From Altererythrobacter sp. (GTDB taxonomy: Bacteria; Pseudomonadota; Alphaproteobacteria; Sphingomonadales; Sphingomonadaceae): 64,000 nt of DNA. Where the stretch lies: contig JAFKFN010000006.1 in the NCBI GenBank assembly GCA_017308255.1, positions 1 through 64,000 on the forward strand, given 5' to 3'. Of the stretch, positions 1-9,026 are shown piece by piece (positions within the stretch are counted from its first letter, which is position 1; each line of letters begins with the position of its first letter). The notes below the pieces were generated by a model that did not search any database, had not been told where the DNA came from, and saw only the letters and a program-made list of their open reading frames with translations. The translations under genes were made by a program, and so were the position numbers.

Positions 1-156
1 GTGCGCAACTACCTGACCGGCCGGGGCATCCCGGCGGCGCGCATCAGCAGCCAGGCCTTCGGCGAGAGCATGCCCCGCGTGCCGACTGCCGACGGTGTGC
101 GCGAGCCGCAGAACCGCCGTGTGGAAATCACTTACGGTCCGGGCTCGGGTCGCTAA
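1..156 (+). CDS. OmpA-family outer membrane protein, C-terminal end only
   Basis: Frame 1 is open from the window edge to a TAA at 154-156 and gives 51 residues. They end in the pattern typical of the C-terminal half of an OmpA-like peptidoglycan-binding domain: a run resembling SSQAFGESMPRVP followed by REPQNRRVEI, where the NRRVEI strand is the family hallmark. The gene therefore starts upstream of the window. OmpA-like domains bind diaminopimelate in peptidoglycan and tie the outer membrane to the wall. The N-terminal part, which would tell a porin-like barrel from a lipoprotein, is not visible. Confidence 0.8.
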   Translation: MRNYLTGRGIPAARISSQAFGESMPRVPTADGVREPQNRRVEITYGPGSGR

Positions 157-184
157 GCGAAGCTCACGGCTTCACGCCAAAGAG

Positions 185-216
185 GGGCCGGGAGACAAGT
201 TCTCCCGGCCCTTTTT
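185..216 (+). terminator. Rho-independent terminator after the OmpA-family gene
   Basis: A perfect 11-bp stem (185-195 pairing with 201-211) closes a 5-nt CAAGT loop and is followed at once by TTTTT. It begins 29 bases after the OmpA-family stop codon. Confidence 0.85.
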
Positions 217-325
217 GTTTGGCGCTCGCAGAGGCGTGGGGAGGCGGAGGATTAGAGGCGGGCCGGGCACGCTGGATGCGGCGTGCATCGCTTGCCCTAT
301 CCCCTCCCTGGCTCCCTCTCTCCCT

Positions 326-465
326 CGTCACCCTGAACTTGTTTCAGGGTCCATCGTGCCGGATACGCAGGGGCCGCTGGCGTGCCCCCTTGCGGTCGTG
401 TCGCGCCCGATGGATGGCTCCGTGCGGCACCGACGGATGGACCCTGAAACAAGTTCAGGGTGACG
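326..465. repeat. Inverted pair of REP-like elements (CCCTGAACTTGTTTCAGGG type)
   Basis: Two arms of about 30 bases face each other at 326-355 and 435-465. Each holds a near-palindromic core of the form CCCTGAA..TTCAGGG flanked by CGTCA and GGATCG-like ends. The spacing and inverted arrangement resemble a REP doublet (REPIN/BIME). The short reading frames crossing the arms are by-products of the repeat. The whole stretch 217-800 shows no gene with recognisable protein features; it holds this pair, another repeat at 661-697 and a third repeat fragment at 725-746. Confidence 0.8.
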
Positions 466-660
466 GTATTGGGGGGGGCGGCGAAGCCGCGAGCCACTCT
501 GGTGGGCGGCGAGGCCGTGATCCCCTTCATGGCGTGCGGCGATCACGATATCGGCGGGCGTTGGACCGGGGTCACGGCAGTGCGCGACATTTTTCGCGCC
601 TTGGCGTCTACGTGTCCCTTCTTCGTCCCTCTTGAACGCGCAGAACTATAAGGGCTCCGC

Positions 661-697
661 AAGAGCCGACTGGGTTCCCGCGTTCGCGGGAATGACG
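661..697 (-). repeat. REP-like repeat, CGTCATTCCCGCG family, copy 1
   Basis: Read on the minus strand this copy starts CGTCATTCCCGCG, has a GCGGGAACCC arm and ends in AGTCGGCTCTT. The CCCGCG..CGCGGG core folds into a hairpin. Copies of the same element lie at 22053-22090 and 38422-38458. The adjacent 725-746 segment (CTCTCTGCG...GCGAGCGC) belongs to a different family, whose other copies lie in the tail-gene gaps of the GTA cluster. Confidence 0.75.
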
Positions 698-805
698 AAG
701 GGTGCGGGGTTGGGGGGGTAGTTGCTCTCTGCGTCTCTGCGAGCGCAAAATGCCGTCCAATGCCTGATGTGGCGAGGAGGCACGCCAGCGCGGCCAGGAG
801 AACGC

Positions 806-1246
806 TTATGCGCGGCTGCGCGCGGCGAGGTGGTCCAGCAAGGGGCTGATCGGCGCCACGTCGTAGCCGGCGCCGGCGGCCTCGGCGGCGATGGTGGCAG
901 GGTCGCGGCCGTTCAGCGCCTGGGCCAGCGACCAGAGCAGGGTCGAGCGCGTGCCGGAGCGGCAATAGGCCAGTACCGGCCCTTGGGCCCCGGCCAGTGC
1001 TTCGGCCATGGCGCGCACCTGGCCTTCGTCAAAACCGCCGGGGGAGACGGGGATGGCGCGGTAATCCATTCCGGCCGCGCGGGCGGTGGCGGCGATCTCC
1101 GCCCCGGCGGTCTGATCGTCGGCTTCCCCTTCGGGCCGGTTGTTGACGATCAGCGTGAAGCCGAGGGCCGCGGCTTCCGCGACATCGCCGGGGGTGATCT
1201 GCGGACTGGCCCAGAAATCGGGCGTCACTTGCCGGAAATCGCTCAT
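806..1246 (-). CDS. TIGR01244-family sulfur transferase / phosphatase-like protein
   Basis: This 146-residue protein has the dual-specificity-phosphatase-like fold of the beta-lactamase-hydrolase-like (Blh/DUF442) family. The P-loop is visible as CRSGTRS at about residues 95-101, giving the C-x5-R catalytic loop, and an NNRPEGE motif near residue 35 is also typical. The ATG at 1246 was chosen because it overlaps the terC stop (TGATG), which indicates translational coupling; the frame stays open upstream but only inside terC. Members are often linked to sulfide or persulfide handling, and a dedicated sulfide module lies at 25.7-28.4 kb, but the exact substrate is unknown. Confidence 0.8.
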   Translation of the reverse strand: MSDFRQVTPDFWASPQITPGDVAEAAALGFTLIVNNRPEGEADDQTAGAEIAATARAAGMDYRAIPVSPGGFDEGQVRAMAEALAGAQGPVLAYCRSGTRSTLLWSLAQALNGRDPATIAAEAAGAGYDVAPISPLLDHLAARSRA

Positions 1247-2049
1247 CACTGTGAACTTTCGCCTGCGGCATCCGTCCGGGTGCGGCGGTTGCGGGAGAGC
1301 ATGTTGAGCAGTTCGACGGCCAGCGAAAAGCCCATCGCGACGTAGATATAGCCCTTCGGCACGTGGAAACCGAAGCCATCGGCGATCAGGACTAGCCCGA
1401 TCATCACCAAGAAGGCCAGCGCCAGCATCACCAGCGTGGGATTGCGTTCGATGAACCGCGCGAGGGGATTGGCTGCCACGAGCATCAGGCCCACCGTGAT
1501 GACGACGGCGGTGACCATGATCGGCAGGTGATCGGTCATGCCCACGGCGGTGAGGATCGAATCGACCGAGAAGACCAGATCCAGCGCGATGATCTGCGCG
1601 ATCGCGGCGCCGAAGGCGATCTGCGCCGGGCCCTTGTTGCGGTCCAGCAAGTCCTTCGAGGTATCCTGCGGCTCCATGCTGTGGTGGATTTCCTTGGTCG
1701 CCTTCCACAGCAGGAACAGGCCGCCGGCGATCAGGATCAGGTCGCGCCCGGAAAAGGCCGTTTCGAAAGCGGGGCGGCCGTATTCATCGATGCCGCCCGT
1801 AATGCCGAGGTCGAACAGCGGCCGCTGCAAGGTCACCAGCCAACTGATGAGGAACAGAAGCGCGATTCGCATCACCAGCGCCAGTATCAACCCGACGCGG
1901 CGCGCCGCTTCCTGCTGTTCCGGCGGCAATTTGTTCGAAAGGATGGCGATGAATACGAGATTGTCGATCCCGAGCACGATCTCGAGGACCACCAGCGTCA
2001 GCAAGGCGGCCCAGGCGGCCGGATCGGCCAGCAATGCCATCAGTTCCAT
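1246..2049 (-). CDS. TerC family integral membrane protein
   Basis: The 267-residue protein shows the TerC/YkoY/Alx pattern of seven or so hydrophobic segments. Acidic residues lie inside membrane segments, as in EIVLGIDNLVF near the N-terminus and LDLVFSVDSI in the middle. Family members export manganese or act in metal and tellurite resistance; the substrate here is not determined. The ATG at 2049 fits the family N-terminus (MELMALLADP) better than a TTG at 2085. The stop overlaps the start of the downstream phosphatase-like gene, so the two are probably one transcript. No Mn riboswitch was recognised upstream. Confidence 0.85.
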   Translation of the reverse strand: MELMALLADPAAWAALLTLVVLEIVLGIDNLVFIAILSNKLPPEQQEAARRVGLILALVMRIALLFLISWLVTLQRPLFDLGITGGIDEYGRPAFETAFSGRDLILIAGGLFLLWKATKEIHHSMEPQDTSKDLLDRNKGPAQIAFGAAIAQIIALDLVFSVDSILTAVGMTDHLPIMVTAVVITVGLMLVAANPLARFIERNPTLVMLALAFLVMIGLVLIADGFGFHVPKGYIYVAMGFSLAVELLNMLSRNRRTRTDAAGESSQ

Positions 2050-2175
2050 GGCGCGCGTTCTTGCTGAACCGCGGTGCGGAGACAAGCCCGAACGATCGCT
2101 TCTGGCATAATGCAGGTTGTTTCGATGCGCCGCCTTTAATTCGTTCGCACTTTGGCCGTTTGTAGGCTATGGGTG

Positions 2176-2187
2176 CACTCTAGAGTG
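2176..2187. promoter_or_regulatory. Perfect 12-bp palindrome upstream of the cold-shock gene
   Basis: CACTCTAGAGTG reads identically on both strands and lies in the 225-base gap between the divergent terC and cold-shock genes, about 90 bases before the cold-shock start. It could be an operator or a small hairpin in the 5' leader; no regulator is known. Confidence 0.3.
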
Positions 2188-2274
2188 GCGGGGATTGTCC
2201 ATCGCTTCTATCCGGCGATTCTCGTCCGCGTTGCCGGGTGATGGTTGAGGGCGAATTGAAGGTGCGTTCGTTTC

Positions 2275-3012
2275 ATGGGTTACGATAGAGGGCGTCGCGG
2301 CAAGGGGCGCGACAAACGGGATGGTTTCGGGGAAGAGGGTTTCGACCCATTCATGGACGGCGGCCCTCGCTTCGGCGGCGGTGACGACTGGCGGGGCGGT
2401 GGCGACCGTTTCGGCGGCGGCGGTGGCGGCGATCGCTTCGGCGGCGACGACAATCGTGGCGGACCGCGGACCGGCTTCGGCGGCGGTGGCCGTGGCGGCC
2501 CTCCGCGTGGCGGCGGCATGCCGGCGCAAGTCGTCGGCACCGGCCAGGGCAAGGTCAAATTCTTCAACAGCCAGAAGGGTTTCGGCTTTATCCAGCGCGA
2601 TGAAGGCGGGGAGGACGTGTTCGTCCATATCAGCCAGGTCGAACGCGCCGGGCTCGAAGGCCTCGCCGAAGGGCAGGAACTGGCGTTCAACCTGGTGGAT
2701 CGCGGCGGCAAGATCTCCGCGGCCGACCTGCAGGTCGTCGGCGACGTGATCGAAGTGCCGCAGAAGGCCGCGGGGCCGCAGCGGCAGCTCACCGGCGAAA
2801 AGGCGACCGGCACCGTCAAGTTCTTCAATTCGATGAAGGGCTTCGGGTTCATCACGCGTGACGACGGCAAGGAAGACGCCTTCGTCCACATCAGCGCGGT
2901 GGAACGCTCGGGCCTCCAGGGGATCAACGAGGGCGATCGATTCGAATTCGATCTCGAGGTGGACCGACGAGGGAAGTATTCCGCGGTCAACCTTGTGCCC
3001 GTTCAGGGCTGA
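2275..3012 (+). CDS. Two-domain cold-shock protein with Gly/Arg-rich N-terminus
   Basis: The 245-residue protein has two CspA-type cold-shock domains, at about residues 88-156 and 175-243. Both carry the RNP1 motif (KGFGFI) and RNP2 (VFVHIS / AFVHIS). Duplicated cold-shock domains are common in Alphaproteobacteria and bind single-stranded nucleic acids as RNA chaperones or antiterminators. Unusually, residues 1-85 are a low-complexity tract rich in Gly, Arg, Asp and Phe with repeats such as GGDRFGGG, resembling eukaryotic RGG RNA-binding tails. A GAAGGTG ribosome-binding site precedes the ATG. Transcription probably ends at the hairpin at 3091-3121. Confidence 0.9.
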   Translation: MGYDRGRRGKGRDKRDGFGEEGFDPFMDGGPRFGGGDDWRGGGDRFGGGGGGDRFGGDDNRGGPRTGFGGGGRGGPPRGGGMPAQVVGTGQGKVKFFNSQKGFGFIQRDEGGEDVFVHISQVERAGLEGLAEGQELAFNLVDRGGKISAADLQVVGDVIEVPQKAAGPQRQLTGEKATGTVKFFNSMKGFGFITRDDGKEDAFVHISAVERSGLQGINEGDRFEFDLEVDRRGKYSAVNLVPVQG

Positions 3013-3090
3013 TCCGCGGAAGAGCAGCCGCTCGCCGCACGGGCCGTCGATTTTGACCGGCCTTTGCCAGGACCATAAACGGACACAGCG

Positions 3091-3121
3091 GGCGGCCCCC
3101 TCATAGCTTTGGGGGGCCGCC
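3091..3121 (+). terminator. Hairpin terminator after the cold-shock gene
   Basis: GGCGGCCCCC (3091-3100) pairs with GGGGGGCCGCC (3111-3121) around a 10-nt loop. Only a weak T-rich tail (ATTCGTCGTTT) follows, so it is a good stem with a poor U-tract. Confidence 0.6.
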
Positions 3122-3164
3122 ATTCGTCGTTTGCGCTTTCGGCGCCATTCCACAGGATTTCGCC

Positions 3165-4355
3165 ATGTCGATCACGCCCCTCATGCCCGTCTATCCCCGG
3201 TGCGATGTACGCCCGATTCGCGGCGAGCATTGCCATCTGATCGGGGAGGACGGCACGCGCTACCTCGATTTCGCCGCCGGAATCGCCGTCAACCTGCTCG
3301 GCCATTCGCATCCGGGCCTGATCGGGGCGATCCAGCAGCAGGCGGCGACGCTGATGCACGTGTCTAACCTCTACGGCAGCCCGCAGGGAGAGCGGCTTGC
3401 CCAGCGGCTGGTCGATATCACCTTCGCCGATACGGTGTTCTTCACCAATTCAGGGGCCGAGGCGGTGGAATGCGCGATCAAGACGGCGCGCGCCTATCAC
3501 CAGAGCGCCGGCAATACCGACCGGTTCGAACTGATCACTTTCGGCAATGCCTTCCACGGCCGCACGATGGCCACGATCAGCGCTTCCAATCAGGAAAAGA
3601 TGCACAAGGGCTTTGCGCCCCTGCTGCCCGGATTCCGCTATGTGGAATTCAACGATCTGGAAGGTGCCAAGGCGGCGATGGGGCCGCATACCGCCGGTTT
3701 CCTGGTTGAGCCGATCCAGGGCGAAGGCGGGATTCGCGTGGGCACACAGGCGTTCATCGAAGGCCTGCGCCAGCTGGCGGACGAGCACGATCTCATGCTG
3801 GTGTTCGATGAAGTGCAGACGGGCGTGGCCCGCACGGGCACGTTCTACGTCTACGAGCAATACGGCGTTGAGCCCGACATCCTGGCCACGGCCAAGGGCA
3901 TCGGCGGCGGCTTTCCCCTGGGCGCCTGCCTGGCCACGGAGAGGGCCGCGCGGGGCATGACCTTCGGCACGCATGGTTCCACTTACGGCGGCAATCCCCT
4001 GGCCATGGCCGCGGGCAACGCGGTGCTCGACGCCGTGGCGAACGAGGCGTTCCTGGCCGATGTGCGCGCCAAGGGCGAACGCATCCGCACGCGCCTGGCG
4101 CAGTTCATCGGCAATTATCCGGACCTGTTCGAGGAAGTGCGGGGCAAGGGCCTGATGCTCGGCCTCAAGCTGAAGGTGGAGCCGCGCGGCTTCATGCAGC
4201 ACTTGCGCGACAAGCACCGGTTGCTCACCGTGGCGGCGGGGGACGGCACGCTGCGCCTGCTGCCGCCGCTGGTGATCGACGAGCCGGAGATCGACGAATT
4301 CTTCGAGAAACTCTCGGCCGGGGCGGCCGACTATGCGGTTCCGGAGGGCGCGTGA
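3165..4355 (+). CDS. argD: Acetylornithine aminotransferase
   Basis: This is a class-III PLP aminotransferase of 396 residues. It converts N-acetylglutamate semialdehyde to N-acetylornithine in arginine synthesis and may also act on succinyldiaminopimelate. Visible marks are [10 protein letters not shown] at about 93-102, the PLP-phosphate region around LVFDEVQTG (212-220) and the Schiff-base lysine in [11 protein letters not shown] (Lys244). Length and order match ArgD. Its TGA overlaps the ATG of argF, so the two arginine enzymes are translationally coupled in one operon. Confidence 0.95.
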   Translation: MSITPLMPVYPRCDVRPIRGEHCHLIGEDGTRYLDFAAGIAVNLLGHSHPGLIGAIQQQAATLMHVSNLYGSPQGERLAQRLVDITFADTVFFTNSGAEAVECAIKTARAYHQSAGNTDRFELITFGNAFHGRTMATISASNQEKMHKGFAPLLPGFRYVEFNDLEGAKAAMGPHTAGFLVEPIQGEGGIRVGTQAFIEGLRQLADEHDLMLVFDEVQTGVARTGTFYVYEQYGVEPDILATAKGIGGGFPLGACLATERAARGMTFGTHGSTYGGNPLAMAAGNAVLDAVANEAFLADVRAKGERIRTRLAQFIGNYPDLFEEVRGKGLMLGLKLKVEPRGFMQHLRDKHRLLTVAAGDGTLRLLPPLVIDEPEIDEFFEKLSAGAADYAVPEGA

Positions 4356-5278
4356 TGCGGCACTTCCTCGACTTGTCGGATGCCGGCGGCGATGCGCTCG
4401 CCGCGATGATCAACGACGCGCTGGACCGGAAGGCCGCACGGCGGGGGTGGCCCAAGGCCCGCCCGGATGCCGATCGCCCGCTCGATGGCCATGTGCTGGG
4501 GATGGTGTTCGAGAAGAACTCCACCCGCACGCGGGTGAGCTTCGACATCGCGATCCGCCAGCTCGGCGGCACGCCCCTGGTGCTCGATTCGGCGACCACG
4601 CAGCTCGGGCGAGGGGAAACCATCGCCGATACCGCGCGCGTGCTCAGCCGCATGGTCGATGCGATCATGGTCCGGACCGGCGACCACGCGAAGATCGAGG
4701 AAATGGCGCGCCATGCGACGGTGCCGGTGATCAACGGCCTGACCGATCGTTCGCACCCGTGCCAGATCGTGGCCGATCTGCTGACCGTGGTGGAACAGCG
4801 CAAGGCTCTGCCGGGGCTGGAAGTGGCCTGGCTGGGAGACGGCAACAATGTGCTGCACTCGATCATCGAGGCGGCCGGGCTGATGAAGTTCAACGTGCGC
4901 GTGGGGACACCCCGGGGCTACGAGCCGGACGGCGCTTTCGTGGAGGAGGCGCGCGTGCGCGGCGCCGCCATCACGCTCACGCACGATCCGGTGGAAGCCG
5001 TGGCCGGGGCCGATGTCGTCGTAACGGACACCTGGGTTTCCATGGGCCAGGAGCACGCAGAGAACAAGCTCGCCGCAATGGCCCCGTTCCAGGTTGATGC
5101 GGCGCTGATGGCCCAGGCGAAGCCCGATGCCCGCTTCCTCCACTGCCTGCCGGCCCATGTCGGCGAGGAAGTGAGCGAAGCGGTGTTCGAAGGCCCGCAA
5201 TCCGTGGTGTTCGACGAAGCCGAGAATCGCATCCACGCGCAGAAGTCGATCCTGCTGTGGTGCTTCGGGAAGCTGTGA
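4355..5278 (+). CDS. argF: Ornithine carbamoyltransferase
   Basis: The enzyme makes citrulline from ornithine and carbamoyl phosphate. The three signature motifs are present: STRTR near residue 56 for carbamoyl phosphate binding, HPCQ near 140, and FLHCLPAH near 262 with the catalytic Cys. The length of 307-308 residues is normal. ATG 4355 shares one base with the argD stop (TGATG); a GTG one codon earlier (4352) is also possible. It is the second gene of an argD-argF operon. Confidence 0.95.
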   Translation: MRHFLDLSDAGGDALAAMINDALDRKAARRGWPKARPDADRPLDGHVLGMVFEKNSTRTRVSFDIAIRQLGGTPLVLDSATTQLGRGETIADTARVLSRMVDAIMVRTGDHAKIEEMARHATVPVINGLTDRSHPCQIVADLLTVVEQRKALPGLEVAWLGDGNNVLHSIIEAAGLMKFNVRVGTPRGYEPDGAFVEEARVRGAAITLTHDPVEAVAGADVVVTDTWVSMGQEHAENKLAAMAPFQVDAALMAQAKPDARFLHCLPAHVGEEVSEAVFEGPQSVVFDEAENRIHAQKSILLWCFGKL

Positions 5279-5321
5279 GGCGCGGGGTTCACTTGCCCCG
5301 ACCAGCCACCATATCGGGGCC

Positions 5322-6227
5322 ATGACCTCTCCCGAACGGACTCGCGAACCTGCCAGCATCGACCAGCTGCTGGGCTTCACCCTGTCCGATCGCCATGCGC
5401 GCGGGCGGATGGTGCGGCTGGGGCCGGTGCTGGGCCGCATCCTGGCGGCGCACGATTATCCGCGCGTAATCAAGGAGCTGCTGGCCGAGGCGCTGGTGCT
5501 TACCGCGGTGATGGGCGCGCTGCTCAAGCGCGACGGTAGCCAGCTAACGCTTCAGGCGCAGACCCGAGGCGGCGCGATCGACCTGCTGGTTTGCGATTAT
5601 CGCGATGGGGAGCTGCGCGGCTATGTTAGCTTCGATCCGAAGCGCTGCGCCGCGCTGGGCGAGGCGGCGGCGCTGAGCGACTTGTTCGGCGAGGGCTATC
5701 TCGCGGTCACTTTCGATCTTGATGCCACGGGCGAGCGTTATCAGGGGATCGTGCCCCTGGAGGGGCAATCGCTGGCGCAGGCGGTCGAAGCCTATTTCGC
5801 CCGCAGCGAACAGGTTCCCACGCTCATCCGCACGGCGATCGACTTGCGTTCCAACCATCCGATTGCCGGGGCCCTGCTGATCCAGCACCTCGCCGAAGGC
5901 GAGGAAGGCGGAGAGCGTCTGCATGTCAGGCCCGATCATCCCGAATGGCAGCATGTCGCGATCATGGGGGGGTCGGTCGAGCCCGCGGAACTGCTCGATA
6001 CGGAACTGCCTCTTTCGGAGCTTCTCTGGCGGTTGTTCCATGAAGAGCGGGAAGTGCGCGTGCAGCCCCTGATGCCCGTGTCGCGCGGCTGCCGCTGTTC
6101 GGTCGTTCATTTCGAGGAAGTGCTGGCGCGTTTCCCGAAGGAAGACCGCCGCGACATGCGGGATGACAACGGCGTGATCGTGGTTGATTGCGCGTTTTGC
6201 TCGCGCGAGTTCGCCATTCAGGATTGA
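5322..6227 (+). CDS. hslO: Redox-regulated chaperone Hsp33
   Basis: The 301-residue protein has the Hsp33 N-terminal domain and the C-terminal zinc centre that acts as the redox switch: CRC at about residues 266-268 and CAFC about 27 residues later, i.e. the C-x-C...C-x2-C arrangement. Hsp33 is a cytoplasmic holdase activated by oxidative unfolding. It starts 43 bases after argF, in the same direction, so it may be read through from the arginine operon. Confidence 0.93.
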   Translation: MTSPERTREPASIDQLLGFTLSDRHARGRMVRLGPVLGRILAAHDYPRVIKELLAEALVLTAVMGALLKRDGSQLTLQAQTRGGAIDLLVCDYRDGELRGYVSFDPKRCAALGEAAALSDLFGEGYLAVTFDLDATGERYQGIVPLEGQSLAQAVEAYFARSEQVPTLIRTAIDLRSNHPIAGALLIQHLAEGEEGGERLHVRPDHPEWQHVAIMGGSVEPAELLDTELPLSELLWRLFHEEREVRVQPLMPVSRGCRCSVVHFEEVLARFPKEDRRDMRDDNGVIVVDCAFCSREFAIQD

Positions 6228-6310
6228 TCAATTCATCGCACGTATAGGGCGGTTGGGCGCAGATATGCCCTTTGACAGGCTATGCGCGCAGATTGCAGGG
6301 TTCCTTGAGA

Positions 6311-6718
6311 ATGGTGATAGCTGGATCATTGCGGAAACGCATGGCGATAGGCGCGACGGTTATCGGCGTGGCAATGGCTGCCGTGGCGGCGCAGGCGGCG
6401 GATCTGGCCATGCTGGCGTCCCTCAACAAGGGCGGCTGGACCTTGCGTATCCGCGACGATGATTCGCAGCAGCGCATTTGCGTGCGCAGCGGGCAGGAAT
6501 TCGTGCAGCTTCGCCACCGCCAGCCCGGATGCAGCCAGTTCGTCGTGCAGGACAGTGCCAATGAGGTGGTGGTGCAATATACCTGCCGGGGCAACGGCTA
6601 TGGGCGCACGTCCATCCGCCGCGAAAACAACGGCCTGGTGCAGATCCGCAGCCAGGGCATCGTCGATGGGGCGCCGTTCTCGATCAGCGCGGAAGCCAGA
6701 CACACCGGCTCCTGCTGA
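6311..6718 (+). CDS. Secreted protein of unknown function (DUF3617-like)
   Basis: The product of about 135 residues begins with a basic stretch and a hydrophobic segment (MAIGATVIGVAMAAVAAQAA) typical of a Sec signal peptide cleaved after AQA. The mature part has four Cys spaced like the DUF3617 family (ICVRSG, GCSQF, YTCRG, C-terminal GSC), so it is probably a disulfide-bonded periplasmic protein. Function is unknown. ATG 6311 is preferred, but 6341 and 6272 are alternative starts. Confidence 0.65.
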   Translation: MVIAGSLRKRMAIGATVIGVAMAAVAAQAADLAMLASLNKGGWTLRIRDDDSQQRICVRSGQEFVQLRHRQPGCSQFVVQDSANEVVVQYTCRGNGYGRTSIRRENNGLVQIRSQGIVDGAPFSISAEARHTGSC

Positions 6719-6762
6719 AACGGGCTTGCCGAGGCTGCTTTTCTGGTGCCTAGCCGGTCGCC

Positions 6763-7479
6763 ATGACCGGCAACCCTGAACAAACGACGCGACAATCCGC
6801 CAGGCAGGCTGTCGTGCTGCTTTCGGGCGGCCTCGATTCGATGGTCGCCGCCGCGCTCGCGCGCGAACAGGGCTTTGCCATCAATGCGCTGACGATCGAT
6901 TACAACCAGCGCCACCGGTGCGAGATTGACGCCGCCGCGGCGATCGCCCGCCACCTGGGCGCGATCCGCCATGTCGTCTTGCCGCTCGATCTCAGGCGCT
7001 TCGGCGGTTCGGCCCTCACCGATGACATCGCCGTGCCGAAAGACGGCGTGGGCCCCGAAATTCCGATCACGTACGTGCCCGCGCGCAATCTCGTGTTCCT
7101 CTCGCTCACCCTGGCCTGGGCCGAGCCGCTGGGGGCGCACGATATCTTCATCGGCGTGAACGCGCTGGATTATTCCGGCTATCCCGATTGCCGCCCCGAA
7201 TTCATCGCCAGCTTCGCGGAGACGGCGCGGCTCGCCACCAAGGAAGGGATGGAGGGCAGTGCCTTCACCTTCCACGCTCCGTTGCAGCACTGGGGCAAGG
7301 CGCGCATCGCCGAGGAAGCGGTGCGCCTGGGCCTCGATCCGGCGATGAGCTGGTCATGCTACGATCCGACGCCGGGGGGGCTGGCTTGCGGGCTGTGCGA
7401 CAGTTGCCGCCTGCGCCGGGCCGGCTTTGCCGATGCGGGCCTGATCGATCCCACGCGCTACGCCGCCACGGGAACCTGA
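6763..7479 (+). CDS. queC: 7-cyano-7-deazaguanine synthase
   Basis: QueC ligates ammonia to 7-carboxy-7-deazaguanine to form preQ0, the queuosine precursor, using ATP. The PP-loop SGGLDS is at residues 21-26. The C-terminal zinc site is visible as a Cys in WSCYDP followed by the CGLCDSC cluster. The 238-residue length matches the family. GluQRS, which modifies queuosine tRNA(Asp), is encoded at 42.7 kb. Confidence 0.95.
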   Translation: MTGNPEQTTRQSARQAVVLLSGGLDSMVAAALAREQGFAINALTIDYNQRHRCEIDAAAAIARHLGAIRHVVLPLDLRRFGGSALTDDIAVPKDGVGPEIPITYVPARNLVFLSLTLAWAEPLGAHDIFIGVNALDYSGYPDCRPEFIASFAETARLATKEGMEGSAFTFHAPLQHWGKARIAEEAVRLGLDPAMSWSCYDPTPGGLACGLCDSCRLRRAGFADAGLIDPTRYAATGT

Positions 7480-7511
7480 CGGAATAAACGGAATAAAGAG
7501 GGGGGAGGGAG

Positions 7512-9026
7512 ATGGATCGGCAAGCGAAGCAGGCGGTCCCCGCCTATAGCTGGTACGCACTCGGCGTTCTGTTCCTGGTCTATCTGCTCAACTTCGTCGA
7601 CCGGCAGATTCTTTCGATCCTGGCGAACGACATCAAGGCGGATCTTCGCCTGACCGATGCCGACCTGGGTTTTCTTTACGGCACCGCTTTCGCGATCTTC
7701 TATGCCCTGTTCGGTATTCCGCTGGGCCGCCTGGCGGATGGATGGAACCGCACGCGCCTGCTTGCGATCGGGCTTGGCCTGTGGTCCCTGATGACCGCGC
7801 TCAGCGGTCTTGCGCGCAATGCGGCGACGCTCACGGCGGCACGCATCGGCGTGGGCGTGGGGGAAGCGACATCGGCGCCGGTCGCCTATTCGCTGATTTC
7901 GGACATGTTCCCCCGCCGCCTGCGCGGAACCGCACTGGGGATCTATTCAGCGGGCCTGTTCACCGGCAGCGGGCTCTCGCTGCTGATCGGCGGATCGATC
8001 GTCGAAGCGTGGAACAGGGCCTATCCACAGGATGCGCCGCTGGGGCTGGCGGGATGGCAGGCGGCCTTCCTGATCGTCGGCCTTCCGGGCCTGGCGATGG
8101 CGCTGTGGGTCCTTTCGCTGCGCGAGCCGGCGCGCGGCGCGCTCGACGGCATTCCGACAAGCGCGGACGAACGCCCTTTCGCAGAGTTCTTCAGCCAGCT
8201 CGGCCAGCTCATTCCCCCGTTCACCCTGCTCGCCGCCATGCGGCGCGCCGGGGCGGCACTGGCTCTGAACCTGTCCGGTGCCATCGCGCTGGCGCTGCTC
8301 GCCTGGCTTTTCTCGGCCCTCACCGGGAACGCCCAGCAATTCGCTTTCCTCGCCGTGGGCTTCTATGCGCTGTTCAGCTGGGCCAGTGCGCTGCGCACTC
8401 GCGATCGGGCCACGTTCGATGCCACCTGGGGTTCAGCGGCGTTCATGGGCATCGTCGTCGGCTACGGGATGATCTGCTTTCTCGGATACTCGATCAGCTA
8501 TTGGGCCGCGCCTTATGCGGAGCGGACCTTTGCTCTCGGCAAGGCGGAGCTGGGCCTCCTGATCGGTGCGCCCAATGCGCTGGGCGGCTTTCTCGGGGTG
8601 ATCTTCGGCGGCAGGCTGGCCGACTATCTGCACCTGCGGCACCCTGGCGGTCGCGCCATGGTGCTGCTGATCGCGCTGATCGGTTCGATACCCACTATTG
8701 CCGTCGGCTATGCGGCGGGCAGCATTACGCTGTTCCTGGTCTGCAATTTCGCCGCCCAGTTCGTCACCTCATCCGCCCTGGGCGCGGGTGCGGCGGCGAC
8801 GCAATCGCTGGTGGAACCGCGGATGCGCGGGGTGGCGACGGCGATCTATTTCCTCGGCGCCACCCTGCTCGGCCTCGCGCTCGGGCCGTTCACGGCCGGC
8901 TTCATATCCGAAACGACCGGCAGCCTTGCCACCGGCGTCCTCGCCACGCTCATGGTTGTTCCACTCGGGCTTGCGGCGGTCGCTCTCGCGATCCGCCGCA
9001 TGCCGAAGGCGCCTATGCCGGCATAA
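7512..9026 (+). CDS. MFS transporter, spinster-like
   Basis: This 504-residue protein has about twelve hydrophobic segments and the major-facilitator motif A between helices 2 and 3 (GRLADGWNRTRLL). The N-terminus (YLLNFVDRQILSILANDIK) is typical of the spinster-like MFS group common in sphingomonads, which often take up organic acids or aromatic compounds. A central insert around residues 215-250 matches that group. The substrate cannot be assigned. A GGGGAGGGAG tract forms the ribosome-binding site. The last 14 bases overlap the convergent sodC gene. Confidence 0.85.
   Translation: MDRQAKQAVPAYSWYALGVLFLVYLLNFVDRQILSILANDIKADLRLTDADLGFLYGTAFAIFYALFGIPLGRLADGWNRTRLLAIGLGLWSLMTALSGLARNAATLTAARIGVGVGEATSAPVAYSLISDMFPRRLRGTALGIYSAGLFTGSGLSLLIGGSIVEAWNRAYPQDAPLGLAGWQAAFLIVGLPGLAMALWVLSLREPARGALDGIPTSADERPFAEFFSQLGQLIPPFTLLAAMRRAGAALALNLSGAIALALLAWLFSALTGNAQQFAFLAVGFYALFSWASALRTRDRATFDATWGSAAFMGIVVGYGMICFLGYSISYWAAPYAERTFALGKAELGLLIGAPNALGGFLGVIFGGRLADYLHLRHPGGRAMVLLIALIGSIPTIAVGYAAGSITLFLVCNFAAQFVTSSALGAGAAATQSLVEPRMRGVATAIYFLGATLLGLALGPFTAGFISETTGSLATGVLATLMVVPLGLAAVALAIRRMPKAPMPA

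Noticed and set aside
219-635. Overlapping short frames in the first intergenic region
   Set aside because: They run through REP arms and have no protein-like composition.
217-800. CRISPR array or tRNA in the repeat-rich gap
   Set aside because: The repeats are inverted and of different families, not regularly spaced direct repeats, and no cloverleaf was found.
2050-2275. yybP-ykoY manganese riboswitch before terC
   Set aside because: The minus-strand leader lacks the conserved loop sequences of that riboswitch.
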